From Thiopseudomonas sp. (GTDB taxonomy: Bacteria > Pseudomonadota > Gammaproteobacteria > Pseudomonadales > Pseudomonadaceae): 18,573 nt of DNA. Both the position numbers and the translations under genes were made by a program. The stretch is taken from NCBI GenBank assembly GCA_023228985.1, contig JALOAC010000034.1:1-18573 (forward strand), given 5' to 3'. The notes under the pieces were generated by a model. That model was not told where the DNA came from and did not search any database. It saw only the letters and a program-made list of their open reading frames with translations. Shown piece by piece: positions 1-6,776 of this stretch (position 1 is its first letter; every line of letters starts with the position of its first letter).

Positions 1-631
1 GGTTTTTCTTGATGGCTAATCGGTAGTAGTTGATTAAATTATCCACTCGGTGCTGACTGTTTTTGATCAGTTTAGCGGTCAGTTGTGCCGCCACTAGCAG
101 CCCGAACGGATTGTCGGAATGAAGCAGCTCGTCTAGCTTATCACGCCAATCCAGCAGCTTGACCGTGGCGAACTCAAACCGAATCGAGCAGCCAGCGAGG
201 TCGCTGGCGTAATGTGCAGGCCGAAAGCTGGGCTTTGTATCGGTCAATACTGCAAGGCTGATAACCGGCTGCGCATACAGATCGCGGATGCGGTAATAAT
301 AAATGAACATGCGTTCGGCGAAGTCTTTCTCTGGTTGTCCTTGGACCTCGACGTGAATCAATATCCACTGTTCAGTGCCGTTAAGAAAAGCCACACGAAC
401 CAGTTTGTCGGCATAACGCCGAGTATTTTTGGCTTGCACAGTGATTTTCTGTAGCTCTTTATCGAGAAACTCTATCGGCTGCTGCCAGTCAATTAGTTCT
501 GCGATTTCTGGATATAACAGCCGCATAAATGGCTGGAAAAATACTTCTAACGCCTCTTTCCACGGACTGTCGTGATCTTCTTGGGTGGGTTTTTTATCCG
601 TGGACTCCGTGGATGGATTTTGTATATCCAT
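1..631 (-). CDS. Rpn/YhgA-type PD-(D/E)XK nuclease family protein, 3' end outside window
   Basis: A minus-strand reading frame of 210 codons is open from an ATG at 631 to the window edge, so the C-terminus is missing. A strong ribosome site (GGAGG, 6 nt before the ATG) fixes the start. The protein begins MDIQNPSTESTDKK and then reads WKEALEVFFQPFMRLLYPEI, ...PIEFLDKELQKI..., ...WILIHVEVQGQPEKDFAERM and ...YYYRIRDLY. The Asp of the EFLDKEL segment and the E-x-Q of HVEVQGQ fit the PD-(D/E)XK catalytic core of the Rpn / 'putative transposase' nuclease family, whose members promote RecA-independent recombination or act as plain DNases. These genes are common in accessory regions, and the neighbours to the right are gene remnants. 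Family assignment is from motif recognition; the specific substrate is unknown. Confidence 0.8.
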   Translation of the reverse strand, partial: MDIQNPSTESTDKKPTQEDHDSPWKEALEVFFQPFMRLLYPEIAELIDWQQPIEFLDKELQKITVQAKNTRRYADKLVRVAFLNGTEQWILIHVEVQGQPEKDFAERMFIYYYRIRDLYAQPVISLAVLTDTKPSFRPAHYASDLAGCSIRFEFATVKLLDWRDKLDELLHSDNPFGLLVAAQLTAKLIKNSQHRVDNLINYYRLAIKKN

Positions 632-785
632 AGCAACCTCCTTGTTGCGTGGTGTATTAACAAGCATTGCAGGCATTAGCCGTCATTCTGCGCATAGAGT
701 TAAGTATAGACAGGAACAGGCAGGCTGCCAGAAAAACGCCTTTCCTTTGTACCCAATCACGGCGGTGCTGAGGTTTTCTGTTGGA

Positions 786-801
786 ACGCAATTTTTGCGC
801 G
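786..801. repeat. Isolated copy of the GCGCAA-TTGCGC palindrome at the truncation point
   Basis: The sequence around 786-801 (CGCAATTTTTGCGCG) is an imperfect palindrome matching the GCGCAAAA-TTGCGC hairpin seen at 3487-3501, 8400-8414 and 12424-12438. It lies just upstream of where homology of the RecG-like remnant begins, so it may mark the recombination junction that removed the 5' half. The flanks 640-780 contain no gene I can support. Confidence 0.4.
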
Positions 802-827
802 ATGCAGACGCTAAGCCTGCTGGGCTT

Positions 828-1523
828 ATGATGTTTAACACCCTTGGCGAGCTGGAAGTGCCACCCATTGCGATTGAAGAGCTGCTGGTCAATGCGTTAA
901 TGCATCGTGATTATTTTGATAGCGCCTCTATTCGTATTTTGGTATTCCGCGACCGCATAGAAATCATCAGCCCCGGACACCTGCCCGATAACATCAGCAC
1001 AGATGAGATCAAGCGGGGTAAAACCAAACGTCGCAATCCGGTCTTGAGTGAACATGCCGCGCATGTGCTGCCGTATCGAGGACTGGGCAGCGGCATCAAT
1101 CGTGCATTGCAAGCATGGCCGCACATAGAACTGCAAGATCACAAAAGCGGTAATGAGTTTAGAGCGGTAATAACACGCCCAGTAAGTGATGTGCAGGTCA
1201 TTGCGCCCACAGGAATAGGCGCAGGCGACCCAGTGACAGGTCAAGTCGCACCCCCAGTCCCACCTCCAGTTACACCCCCAGTCGAGACACTGCTACTACT
1301 CATCGGTGAGCATGGCGAGTTAAGTAATGCAGGGCTTCGAGAATACTTAGCTGTAAACGATCGTAAACACGTGCGTAAAAGCTATATAGCACCAGCTCTT
1401 AAAGCAAATCTTGTAGAAATGACCATCCCCGACAAACCCAATAGCCGCTTACAGAAATATCGCTTAACCCAGTTAGGGAGCGTTGTGGTGCAGCAGTATC
1501 AAAACAAAAAGAAGAAAAAATGA
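828..1523 (+). pseudogene. C-terminal half of a RecG-like ATP-binding protein (HATPase_c_4 type), N-terminus lost
   Basis: The frame is open from 585, but recognisable homology starts only near the ATG at 828 (MMFNTLGELEVPP). It then carries GHKL-type ATPase signatures: an N-box (EELLVNALMHRDYF), a G1-like box (IISPGHLPD) and a G2-like box (YRGLGSGINRAL). A Pro-rich linker (APPVPPPVTPPVE) and a winged-helix tail (DRKHVRKSYIAPAL ... IPDKPNSRLQKYRL) follow. Full-length relatives are roughly twice as long and begin with an AlbA_2/Schlafen-like DNA-binding domain, which is absent. Upstream of 828 the frame runs through a stretch that includes a palindrome (786-801) of the same kind as the repeat mosaics elsewhere in the window. 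No ribosome site precedes 828. I read this as a 5'-truncated remnant; expression of a short ATPase fragment cannot be excluded. Confidence 0.7.
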
Positions 1524-1669
1524 GTCGCCAACGAATTCTGATTATCACCCGCAACCTCCCGCCATTAGTGGGGGGCATGGAAAGGTTTAAGAAACCTCTG
1601 AATAACTACCTGCGTAGCTACCACTGCGTTAAAAACGTACTCACAATCTTTAGATTGAACGTGCTTTAG
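1520..1669 (+). pseudogene. N-terminal stub of a family 4 glycosyltransferase, disrupted after about 22 codons
   Basis: An ATG at 1520 overlaps the TGA of the upstream remnant (ATGA). The first 22 codons read MSRQRILIITRNLPPLVGGMER, the hallmark N-terminus of GT4-type glycosyltransferases (beta-strand, then the Pro-Pro-x-x-Gly-Gly loop). From about 1587 the frame enters unrelated sequence resembling an insertion-sequence end and stops at 1669. Relatives are about 350-400 aa, so nearly all of the protein is missing and it cannot be active. The intact part is 1520-1587. Confidence 0.65.
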
Positions 1670-1690
1670 CACGGCCCGAAGGGAGAGCGC
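1587..1690. mobile_element. Probable solitary insertion-sequence end
   Basis: Sequence starting near 1590 (GAAACCTCTGAATAACTACC) followed by CTGCGTAGCTACCACTGCG resembles terminal regions of transposase-encoding insertion sequences found in Pseudomonas relatives. An imperfect hairpin follows, centred on CAATCTTTAGATTG (about 1645-1658) with complementary flanks AACGTACT and AACGTGCT. No transposase frame is present and I cannot see the partner end, so this is a remnant. The assignment rests on recalled similarity plus its position exactly where the glycosyltransferase frame is broken. Confidence 0.4.
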
Positions 1691-1708
1691 AGCGAATAAA
1701 ATGCTCAT

Positions 1709-2860
1709 TTACATATCCCCCGCCAGCGCATCAGAAATAAACCCTTCAGCCCGTAAAGCCGCGACAACTCCGCGAAGTAAATAACTGTTAGCAAAGCCGA
1801 CTGTGTACTGCCTAGCGTTTGGCTCTGTAGGCATGAGCATTTTAGCGTCAACTAGCTTGCTGATTTGGTACGTTCGTGCGCGAGTAGCTGGGATTATCCC
1901 AGCAAAATCAGCAGACTTTACCACTTGTTGGTGAACAGTGATTTCTAATAGATCATGTTCAAGCGGTGTAATAAGAGAGCGTTCACGCGCATACCGTAAG
2001 CTGGGCATGAAGATGTGTTTGACCAAGTAATCATGCTGGGTCAATTTTTCTAGCTTTTTTAGTTCCTCTAAAATCCCGCTAAGTACATACAAGCACCAGC
2101 TTTCCAACCCTTCAGACGTACCAGCATCTGCTGCAGAGAGCATTGCATAGTACTTGTCGCGGTCATTGCAGAATACGGCCGTAGGGTTGATCACTCTCCC
2201 CACAGAGGTCATGTTAAAGCCGTACTGGATTAGTTGTGCATAGGTGAGCAAGCGCACGACTCGACCGTTGCCATTGCCAAATGGATGAATCCAGCCAAAA
2301 CGATGATGAGTAAGGGCAACTTTCATCAAATCATATTTATCTGGATGCGGCTGGTTAATAAAAGCAACCAATTCCTGCATGTAGCCAGCTACTTGCAAGG
2401 CGTCTGGTGGCAGGTGATTTGACTGGGCAATTTGTACGGGGTATGTGCGATAAGCGCCGGGGATTTTATCGCCTTCACGCTCTAAGTTACTCACAGTAAG
2501 AGCATGAAGCTCACGAATAAAATGTTCTGTGAGCGCATCGCCTGCCTTTAGTGTTTGCTCGATAAACGTCATGGCTTTTTCAATATTCATGATTTCGTGC
2601 AAATGGTCTTGCCCTGTGGCTTCATCTGCAACGACCTGCTCAATATAGTCGGCCAGCGTGGTGTGGTTTCCTTCAATACGGGCTGAGCCTAGGCTTTCTA
2701 AGAGATGGAAAATTTGCTTAATCTGCATAAATACCGCAGGCGCGGCAGTGCCAGACAGTTGAAGTCGTCGTAAATGCTCAAGCTCGGTGATGACATCCAC
2801 CAGAGGTGAGTCAAAACTAGGATTGAGTAACGCTAGGTCGTAATGTGTAAATGTAGGCAT
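1709..2860 (-). CDS. Fic family protein (class II, predicted AMP-transferase type)
   Basis: Fic enzymes usually transfer AMP from ATP to a target hydroxyl. The start chosen is the ATG at 2860 (383 aa), because AAGGA lies 10 nt upstream. A GTG at 2884 would add eight residues but has no ribosome site. Numbered from that GTG, an inhibitory-helix motif of the (S/T)xxxE(G/N) type is seen at 67-72 (SARIEG), placing it in class II, where the N-terminal helix blocks the active site. The Fic motif is at 200-211 (HPFGNGNGRVVR): catalytic His, anion-binding GNGR and terminal Arg are present, but the usual metal-binding Asp/Glu is Asn204. The C-terminus (about 305-365) looks like a winged helix, suggesting DNA binding or autoregulation. 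No antitoxin gene is adjacent. It stands alone between accessory remnants and a repeat mosaic; the target is unknown. Confidence 0.93.
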   Translation of the reverse strand: MPTFTHYDLALLNPSFDSPLVDVITELEHLRRLQLSGTAAPAVFMQIKQIFHLLESLGSARIEGNHTTLADYIEQVVADEATGQDHLHEIMNIEKAMTFIEQTLKAGDALTEHFIRELHALTVSNLEREGDKIPGAYRTYPVQIAQSNHLPPDALQVAGYMQELVAFINQPHPDKYDLMKVALTHHRFGWIHPFGNGNGRVVRLLTYAQLIQYGFNMTSVGRVINPTAVFCNDRDKYYAMLSAADAGTSEGLESWCLYVLSGILEELKKLEKLTQHDYLVKHIFMPSLRYARERSLITPLEHDLLEITVHQQVVKSADFAGIIPATRARTYQISKLVDAKMLMPTEPNARQYTVGFANSYLLRGVVAALRAEGFISDALAGDM

Positions 2861-3119
2861 GTTATCTACATCCTTTGCTTTCACTATCTACAAAAAAAAT
2901 CATCTGAGCGTTACATTTTACAGCGTATTGATGGTTGCTGAAGCAAGTATTATTTACAAAATGCACTGGCTGATAAGTACAAGTTTGTCATTGCCTGAAC
3001 CAGGAAATGCACCCAAGTCAGGGTTAAGCCTAAAACCTCAAATCCGTGCCATGGTTTGGTTTTTGCTTCCCTGCCAAGGCAGGTCCCACATTTGATTGTG
3101 CCTTGGTTGGGGTTTTGCG

Positions 3120-3220
3120 TCAGTAGGGCGGGCATTTATGCCTGCGACAGCTATGCGACAGGCGATGTTGTGGTGGCAGGTTTAATCTGCGGTCGGATGC
3201 ATGGCATCCTCGTACAGGTG
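3120..3220 (+). repeat. Mosaic repeat module B, copy 1
   Basis: This copy runs from GGGCGGGCATTTATGCCTGC through GGCAGGTTTAATCTGCGG to GGATGCATGGCATCCTCGTA. The same module occurs at 7880-7970 and 8019-8109 (reverse orientation) and at 12158-12250 and 12309-12401 (same orientation). This copy is the most diverged in its 5' half. It is followed by a palindrome at 3237-3259 with arms GATCGCA and TGCGATC. Confidence 0.7.
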
Positions 3221-3284
3221 TGACAGGCTCTTGTGGGATCGCAGCTTGCCGATGCGATCTATAAAGCAGCACCGCCTTGCTTTT

Positions 3285-3395
3285 GTGGGACCCGACTTGT
3301 CGGGGAATGGGAAATGCACCCAAGTCGGGGTTAAACCTAAAACCTCAAATCCGTGCCATGGTTTGGTTTTGGTTCCCTGCCAAGGCAGGTCCCAC
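3285..3395. repeat. BIME-like element copy 1 (two inverted REP-type hairpins)
   Basis: A 23-nt head unit starts GTGGGA and folds with arms CCCGAC and GTCGGG around TT (3285-3307). About 65 nt later comes an inverted tail unit with arms CCTGCC and GGCAGG ending TCCCAC (3373-3395). The same head-spacer-tail order occurs at 8208-8319 and 12481-12584. The conserved GTGGGA tag plus hairpin is the general design of REP sequences mobilised by REP-associated tyrosine transposases (RAYT); no RAYT gene is in the window. An extra tail unit without a head lies at 3067-3089. Confidence 0.8.
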
Positions 3396-3486
3396 ATTTG
3401 ATTGTGCCTTGGTTGAGGTTTTGCGCCAGTTAAGGCAAGTCCAAAATATTAGGATTAAGCCTAGTCGCTGCCGGATGATCCCGTTC

Positions 3487-3559
3487 GCGCAAAAGTTGCG
3501 CTCCCACAGAGTCTTTGCGGTTAAATCTGGCACGTTGGTAGGGCGGGTATTTATGCCCG
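3487..3559. repeat. Short palindromes: GCGCAA-TTGCGC (3487-3501) and CGGG-ATTTATG-CCCG (3544-3559)
   Basis: Two separate hairpin-forming motifs recur with the larger modules. GCGCAAAAGTTGCGC is repeated at 8400-8414 and 12424-12438. CGGGTATTTATGCCCG has relatives at 3126-3140, 7821-7839 and 12077-12090. Between them lies low-similarity filler sequence. They are probably fragments of the same repeat family. Confidence 0.6.
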
Positions 3560-3638
3560 TGCGTGTGTCGTCCGGCGATGCGGTGGTGTGGTTTTTTATG
3601 TTGGTGTCGGTGCCGTGTTTGAGTGATTCAGGCGCATT

Positions 3639-3676
3639 AAAAAACCTCGCCATTAATAATGAGCGAGGTTTTTTTA
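3639..3676 (-). terminator. Intrinsic terminator of the pilin gene
   Basis: An 8-bp stem AACCTCGC / GCGAGGTT (3643-3650 and 3663-3670) with a 12-nt loop is flanked by T-runs on both strands. It therefore could stop transcription in either direction, but the only gene entering it is the pilin on the minus strand, whose stop lies about 55 nt upstream. Confidence 0.85.
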
Positions 3677-3710
3677 AACGGTTAACGCGCGTTTCCGCGT
3701 GGGCTTACTT

Positions 3711-3739
3711 TACGGTGCTACGGTGCTACGGTGTTACGG
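3711..3739. repeat. 8-bp tandem repeat overlapping the pilin stop codon
   Basis: TACGGTGC, TACGGTGC, TACGGTGT and TACGG follow each other directly. The repeat covers the last two sense codons and the stop (TAG, 3726-3728) of the pilin gene. Gain or loss of units downstream of the stop would not change the protein. Confidence 0.8.
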
Positions 3740-4058
3740 AACAATTGGCATCAGCATTACAGTTAATTGTGCCAGTGCCGGGAGCAACTGCTGTAGCAGT
3801 AAAGCCTGTGCCGTCAACGAAATCGCCGGCGTAAGTGCAGCGACCACCTGAAGGAGCAGCTGGTGCGGGCTCCCCCATTGAGATCTCGGCTAAGGCGATG
3901 CGGGCGTAAGCCACGGCTTCACCTGCGCAGGCTTGGTTGGCGGATGTTACTGTGTAATTTCGGTACGCAGGAATCGCCACCGCCGCCAAAATACCAATAA
4001 TCGCCACAACGATCATCAGTTCAATTAGGGTGAAACCTTTTTGCATTTGTGCTTTCAT
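3726..4058 (-). CDS. Type IV pilin (prepilin), 110 aa
   Basis: Major-pilin-like subunit of a type IV pilus. The leader MKAQMQKG ends in the Gly required by prepilin peptidase PilD. The mature protein starts with Phe9 followed by the canonical hydrophobic helix TLIELMIVVAIIGILAAVAI, with Glu at mature position 5 (Glu13). Four cysteines (44, 74, 100, 106) allow two disulfides; the C-terminal CNADANC looks like a small D-loop. At 110 aa it is shorter than the 140-160 aa of classic pilins, but the frame and terminator look intact. The ribosome site AAGGAG sits 6 nt before the ATG. It is transcribed alone, from a sigma-54 promoter at 4133-4149 to a terminator at 3639-3676. No other pilus genes are nearby, so whether it is the major pilin or a minor one is open. 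Confidence 0.93.
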   Translation of the reverse strand: MKAQMQKGFTLIELMIVVAIIGILAAVAIPAYRNYTVTSANQACAGEAVAYARIALAEISMGEPAPAAPSGGRCTYAGDFVDGTGFTATAVAPGTGTINCNADANCSVTP

Positions 4059-4132
4059 GTGTATCTCCTTGTTATTAAAAGTAGGTCCAGTTGCTTGGCG
4101 TTGCCAGCTTCTGAGATAACCTGTGTGTATTT

Positions 4133-4149
4133 TAGCAAGTGCTGTGCCA
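4133..4149 (-). promoter_or_regulatory. Sigma-54 (RpoN) promoter of the pilin gene
   Basis: On the minus strand the sequence is TGGCACAGCACTTGCTA. This matches the -24/-12 consensus TGGCAC-N5-TTGCT exactly, including the GG and GC dinucleotides with 10-nt separation. The predicted start is about 65 nt before the pilin ATG. In Pseudomonas pilA is RpoN-dependent and activated by PilR, so the same control is likely here. Confidence 0.85.
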
Positions 4150-4348
4150 TTGGCTAGTCTACAGCATTGCGTTCTGTGATGGGTTAGGCAAAGATTTTTT
4201 ATTTGAGAATGGCAGTTAATGACTGTAAGCCTTGCTGTGTATGGGGTGTGCGCTAATGCGGACTTTATCTGTTTTAATTAAATATCGTTTAGCTGTGTTT
4301 GCGCTGTAGGCGTATAACCCTTGAGATAGAGCGGTTATTGGTAGGTTG

Positions 4349-4363
4349 TGACAATTTTTGTCA
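4349..4363. promoter_or_regulatory. Palindrome TGACAA-TTT-TTGTCA, candidate activator site upstream of pilin
   Basis: A perfect 6-bp inverted repeat with a 3-nt centre lies about 200 nt upstream of the sigma-54 promoter, with another GTGAC half-site at 4368-4372. Enhancer-binding proteins such as PilR act from this kind of distance on sites containing TGTC elements. The remaining sequence of the 4059-4434 gap is AT-rich and shows no gene. The regulator is inferred. Confidence 0.35.
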
Positions 4364-4394
4364 GGTAGTGACGGTTTGGGTGGGGTTGTAGCGC

Positions 4395-4421
4395 AAACCC
4401 CGCGACGGTTGTGCGGGGTTT
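4395..4421 (-). terminator. Probable terminator of the 4435-4938 gene
   Basis: A 9-bp perfect stem AAACCCCGC / GCGGGGTTT with a 9-nt loop lies directly after the stop codon of the minus-strand membrane protein gene. The T-tract is short (three Ts from the stem), so efficiency is uncertain. Confidence 0.6.
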
Positions 4422-4434
4422 TGGTGGTGGGATG

Positions 4435-4938
4435 TTAGTTGCAGACCAGTTGATAGACCTTGTCTGTGGTCTGGACTTTATCAAATTTGGTGTCGCTGAC
4501 GGGCTTGCCCTTTTCGAGGGTGGCGCGTTCTTGTGTGGTGCAGTTTAAAATTACCTCAAAAATAATTTGGCGTTCTGCGGGGTCTTTCATGAAGTGGTAG
4601 GTGAAGTACTCCACAAGAATTTGGTGGTTTTGTTCGCTGCGCTTTGAGGTGCCGTCAAAGACGGTAAAGGCATTGACCACTGGAGAAATGTAACTCCAGG
4701 GTTTAAAGAAGCTGGTGGTGTGTTTCTCGTAAATAACGATGCTGTCTGCTGGTAATTGGCTGACTTTAAATTCATACCAGTCGTAGTCGTAGTAGGCGTG
4801 GTAGCCAAACATACATACGCCGGCACCGGCTGAAATAATCCACTTGGGTAGTCTGCCACCGCTTAGTTTTCTTAGCAGGTGAAGGAAGGCGCCTCCGCAA
4901 AGACCAACCATCAATACAGCGAAAAGGTGCCATATCAT
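4435..4938 (-). CDS. Small membrane-anchored protein of unknown function, 167 aa
   Basis: I do not recognise a family. The N-terminus has a hydrophobic segment (about 4-20, IWHLFAVLMVGLCGGAFLHL) and, after a short basic stretch (LRKLSGGRLPKW), a second one (about 34-48). These are followed by an aromatic patch (YHAYYDYDWYEF) and a soluble domain with two late cysteines (128 and 166). That fits one or two membrane passes with a C-terminal domain. The start at 4938 has GGAG 10 nt upstream. It lies downstream of the symporter operon on the same strand, but the strong terminator at 4961-4987 separates them, so it probably has its own weak promoter or depends on readthrough. Confidence 0.75.
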   Translation of the reverse strand: MIWHLFAVLMVGLCGGAFLHLLRKLSGGRLPKWIISAGAGVCMFGYHAYYDYDWYEFKVSQLPADSIVIYEKHTTSFFKPWSYISPVVNAFTVFDGTSKRSEQNHQILVEYFTYHFMKDPAERQIIFEVILNCTTQERATLEKGKPVSDTKFDKVQTTDKVYQLVCN

Positions 4939-4960
4939 TATTTATTTACTCCGGATAAAA

Positions 4961-4987
4961 AAGTGGGCTTTCTTAGAAAGCCCACTT
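4961..4987 (-). terminator. Strong intrinsic terminator of the symporter operon
   Basis: An 11-bp perfect stem AAGTGGGCTTT / AAAGCCCACTT with a 5-nt loop is followed on the minus strand by six Ts. It sits about 35 nt after the symporter stop codon. Confidence 0.92.
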
Positions 4988-5022
4988 AAAGGTTTGAAAC
5001 TTTATTTTACACGATTCAAGCT

Positions 5023-6774
5023 CTATGGGTAGCGTACGCGACGTACCATTTCTTGAATTTCTTCTGATGGCTTCTCTGTTAGTAGAGAAACAGTGATTGC
5101 AGTGGTGAAGTTAATTGCAGCACCGATACAACCAACAGACAGTGGCGAGATACCGAATATCCACTCGCTAGGCGTGTTCTGCAGGAAGTTTGTTCCTGGG
5201 ATAAAGAAGATGCCTAGGTAGGTAAAGATATAGCCAATGGTGAAGGTTGAACCAGCTAACATACCTGCAACCGCGCCTCTGCTGTTAATGCGGGCAAAGA
5301 AGATACCCATCATTAGTACAGGGAAGATTGAGGATGCTGCAATACCAAACGCCAACGCTACTGTTTGTGCCGCAAAGCCGGGCGGGTTAAGACCTAGCCA
5401 AGTAGCCACGATAATAGCCACAGTCATAGAGATACGCGCATAGAGCATTTCTTGTTTGTCTGTGATGTTGGGCGTTAGGGTGTTCTTCAACAGGTCATGA
5501 CTTAGTGCAGACGAAATGGCCAGTAGCAAACCAGAGGCTGTGGACAGTGACGCTGCAATTGCACCCGCAGCCATCAAGCCGATCAACCATGGTGGCATGT
5601 TGGCAATTTCTGGCACAGCCAATACCATGATGTCGTTGTTTACAGTCAGCTCGTTACCCATCCAGCCGCGCTCTTCAGCTTTGTCGAAGGTTTTGTCTGG
5701 GGTAGGCAAGGTGCCGTCGTTGTAGAACTGAATACGACCGTCGTTGTTTTTGTCGTTAAAGGTTAACAGACCCGTAACTTCCCAGTTTTTGAACCACTCT
5801 GGACGCTCTTCGTAAACCAGTGAAGGTTGATCGGTGCCCTGTGGGAAAACTGTTTCGATCAAGTTCAGGCGCGACATTGCAGCTAGTGCAGGTACTGTGG
5901 TGTAGAACAGAGCAATAAATACTAGTGCCCAACCAGCTGACCAGCGTGCATCCTGAATGTTTGGAACGGTGAAGAAACGAATAATAACGTGTGGTAGACC
6001 TGCAGTACCCACCATCAAGGTTAGGGTGAACAGGAACATGTTCCACTTGTTAGATACGTCTTGGGTGTAGTCCTGGAAACCTAGGTCACTTACCACTTGG
6101 TTTAGCTTGTGCAGTAAAGGCATACCTGAAGCGGTGTGATCACCCACGAAACCAGCTTGTGGGAAGAAGTTACCAGTCATCATCAGCGACAAGTAGATGG
6201 CAGGAATGGTGAAGGCAAGAATCAATACAACGTACTGAGCTACCTGGGTGTAAGTTACACCTTTCATACCGCCTAATACTGCGTAGAAGAATACTACGAT
6301 AGCTGAGAGGATTAGACCCCAGTCAGCGCTCACTTCCAAGAAGCGGGCGAAGGCAACACCAGCACCAGTCATCTGACCGATTACGTAGGTTAGCGAGATA
6401 ATGATCAAGCACACAACCGCAACCACACGTGCTGCTTTACTGTCGTAACGCTTACCAACGAAGTCTGGCACTGTATAGGTACCGAAGCGACGCAAGTAAG
6501 GAGCGAGTAGGGTAGCAAGTAGAACGTAGCCACCGGTCCAGCCCATAACGAAGGATGAGTTAACGTAACCAACGGAAATCAAACCAGCAACCGAAAGGAA
6601 AGATGCAGCAGACAGCCAGTCAGCCGCTGTTGCCATTCCGTTCATTACTGGGTGAACTTCACCACCGGCGATGTAGAACTCTCGTGTTGACTTTGCACGT
6701 GCCCATACTGCAATCCAGGTATAGATTACAAAGGAGCCCAGTACAAAGATCATATTGATCGCAAATTGACTCAT
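5023..6774 (-). CDS. actP: Sodium:solute symporter large subunit, VC_2705-type (acetate permease-like)
   Basis: A 583-aa inner-membrane transporter of the SSS family, expected to take up acetate or another short carboxylate with a cation. The N-terminus carries the first membrane helix; residues 31-72 (REFYIAGGEVHPVMNGMATA, ADWLSAASFL) and the PDFVGKRY and GGMKGVTYTQ segments are typical. The region 302-385 is a long hydrophilic insert with a Ca-binding-like loop at 341-348 (DKNNDGRI), a feature I associate with the VC_2705 subfamily rather than classical ActP. Start: GGAGGAG lies 5 nt before the ATG, and this ribosome site overlaps the stop of the upstream small-subunit gene (2-nt gap), indicating translational coupling. 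In relatives this pair is controlled by CrbSR/MxtR-ErdR-type systems; I see no such genes here. The substrate is inferred from the family. Confidence 0.93.
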   Translation of the reverse strand: MSQFAINMIFVLGSFVIYTWIAVWARAKSTREFYIAGGEVHPVMNGMATAADWLSAASFLSVAGLISVGYVNSSFVMGWTGGYVLLATLLAPYLRRFGTYTVPDFVGKRYDSKAARVVAVVCLIIISLTYVIGQMTGAGVAFARFLEVSADWGLILSAIVVFFYAVLGGMKGVTYTQVAQYVVLILAFTIPAIYLSLMMTGNFFPQAGFVGDHTASGMPLLHKLNQVVSDLGFQDYTQDVSNKWNMFLFTLTLMVGTAGLPHVIIRFFTVPNIQDARWSAGWALVFIALFYTTVPALAAMSRLNLIETVFPQGTDQPSLVYEERPEWFKNWEVTGLLTFNDKNNDGRIQFYNDGTLPTPDKTFDKAEERGWMGNELTVNNDIMVLAVPEIANMPPWLIGLMAAGAIAASLSTASGLLLAISSALSHDLLKNTLTPNITDKQEMLYARISMTVAIIVATWLGLNPPGFAAQTVALAFGIAASSIFPVLMMGIFFARINSRGAVAGMLAGSTFTIGYIFTYLGIFFIPGTNFLQNTPSEWIFGISPLSVGCIGAAINFTTAITVSLLTEKPSEEIQEMVRRVRYP

Positions 6775-6776
6775 GG

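Larger units (their letters stand above)
3003..3430. repeat. Long direct repeat (about 120 nt), copies at 3003-3122 and 3310-3430
   Basis: Both copies begin GGAAATGCACCCAAGTC, continue through AACCTCAAATCCGTGCCATG and end CATTTGATTGTGCCTTGGTT then GGTTTTGCG. They differ at only a few positions. Each contains the inverted tail hairpin of the BIME-like element (3067-3089 and 3373-3395). A third, diverged copy lies at about 8230-8345. These belong to the 2885-3640 repeat mosaic, which otherwise contains no gene I can support; frames through it are formed by the repeats. Confidence 0.8.

Noticed and set aside
3711..3739. Phase variation of the pilin by repeat slippage
   Set aside because: The stop codon precedes most units, so changes in unit number would not alter the reading frame.
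3277..3834. 185-codon open frame on the plus strand
   Set aside because: It runs through BIME-like repeats, the pilin terminator and antisense to the pilin 3' end; composition follows the repeats.
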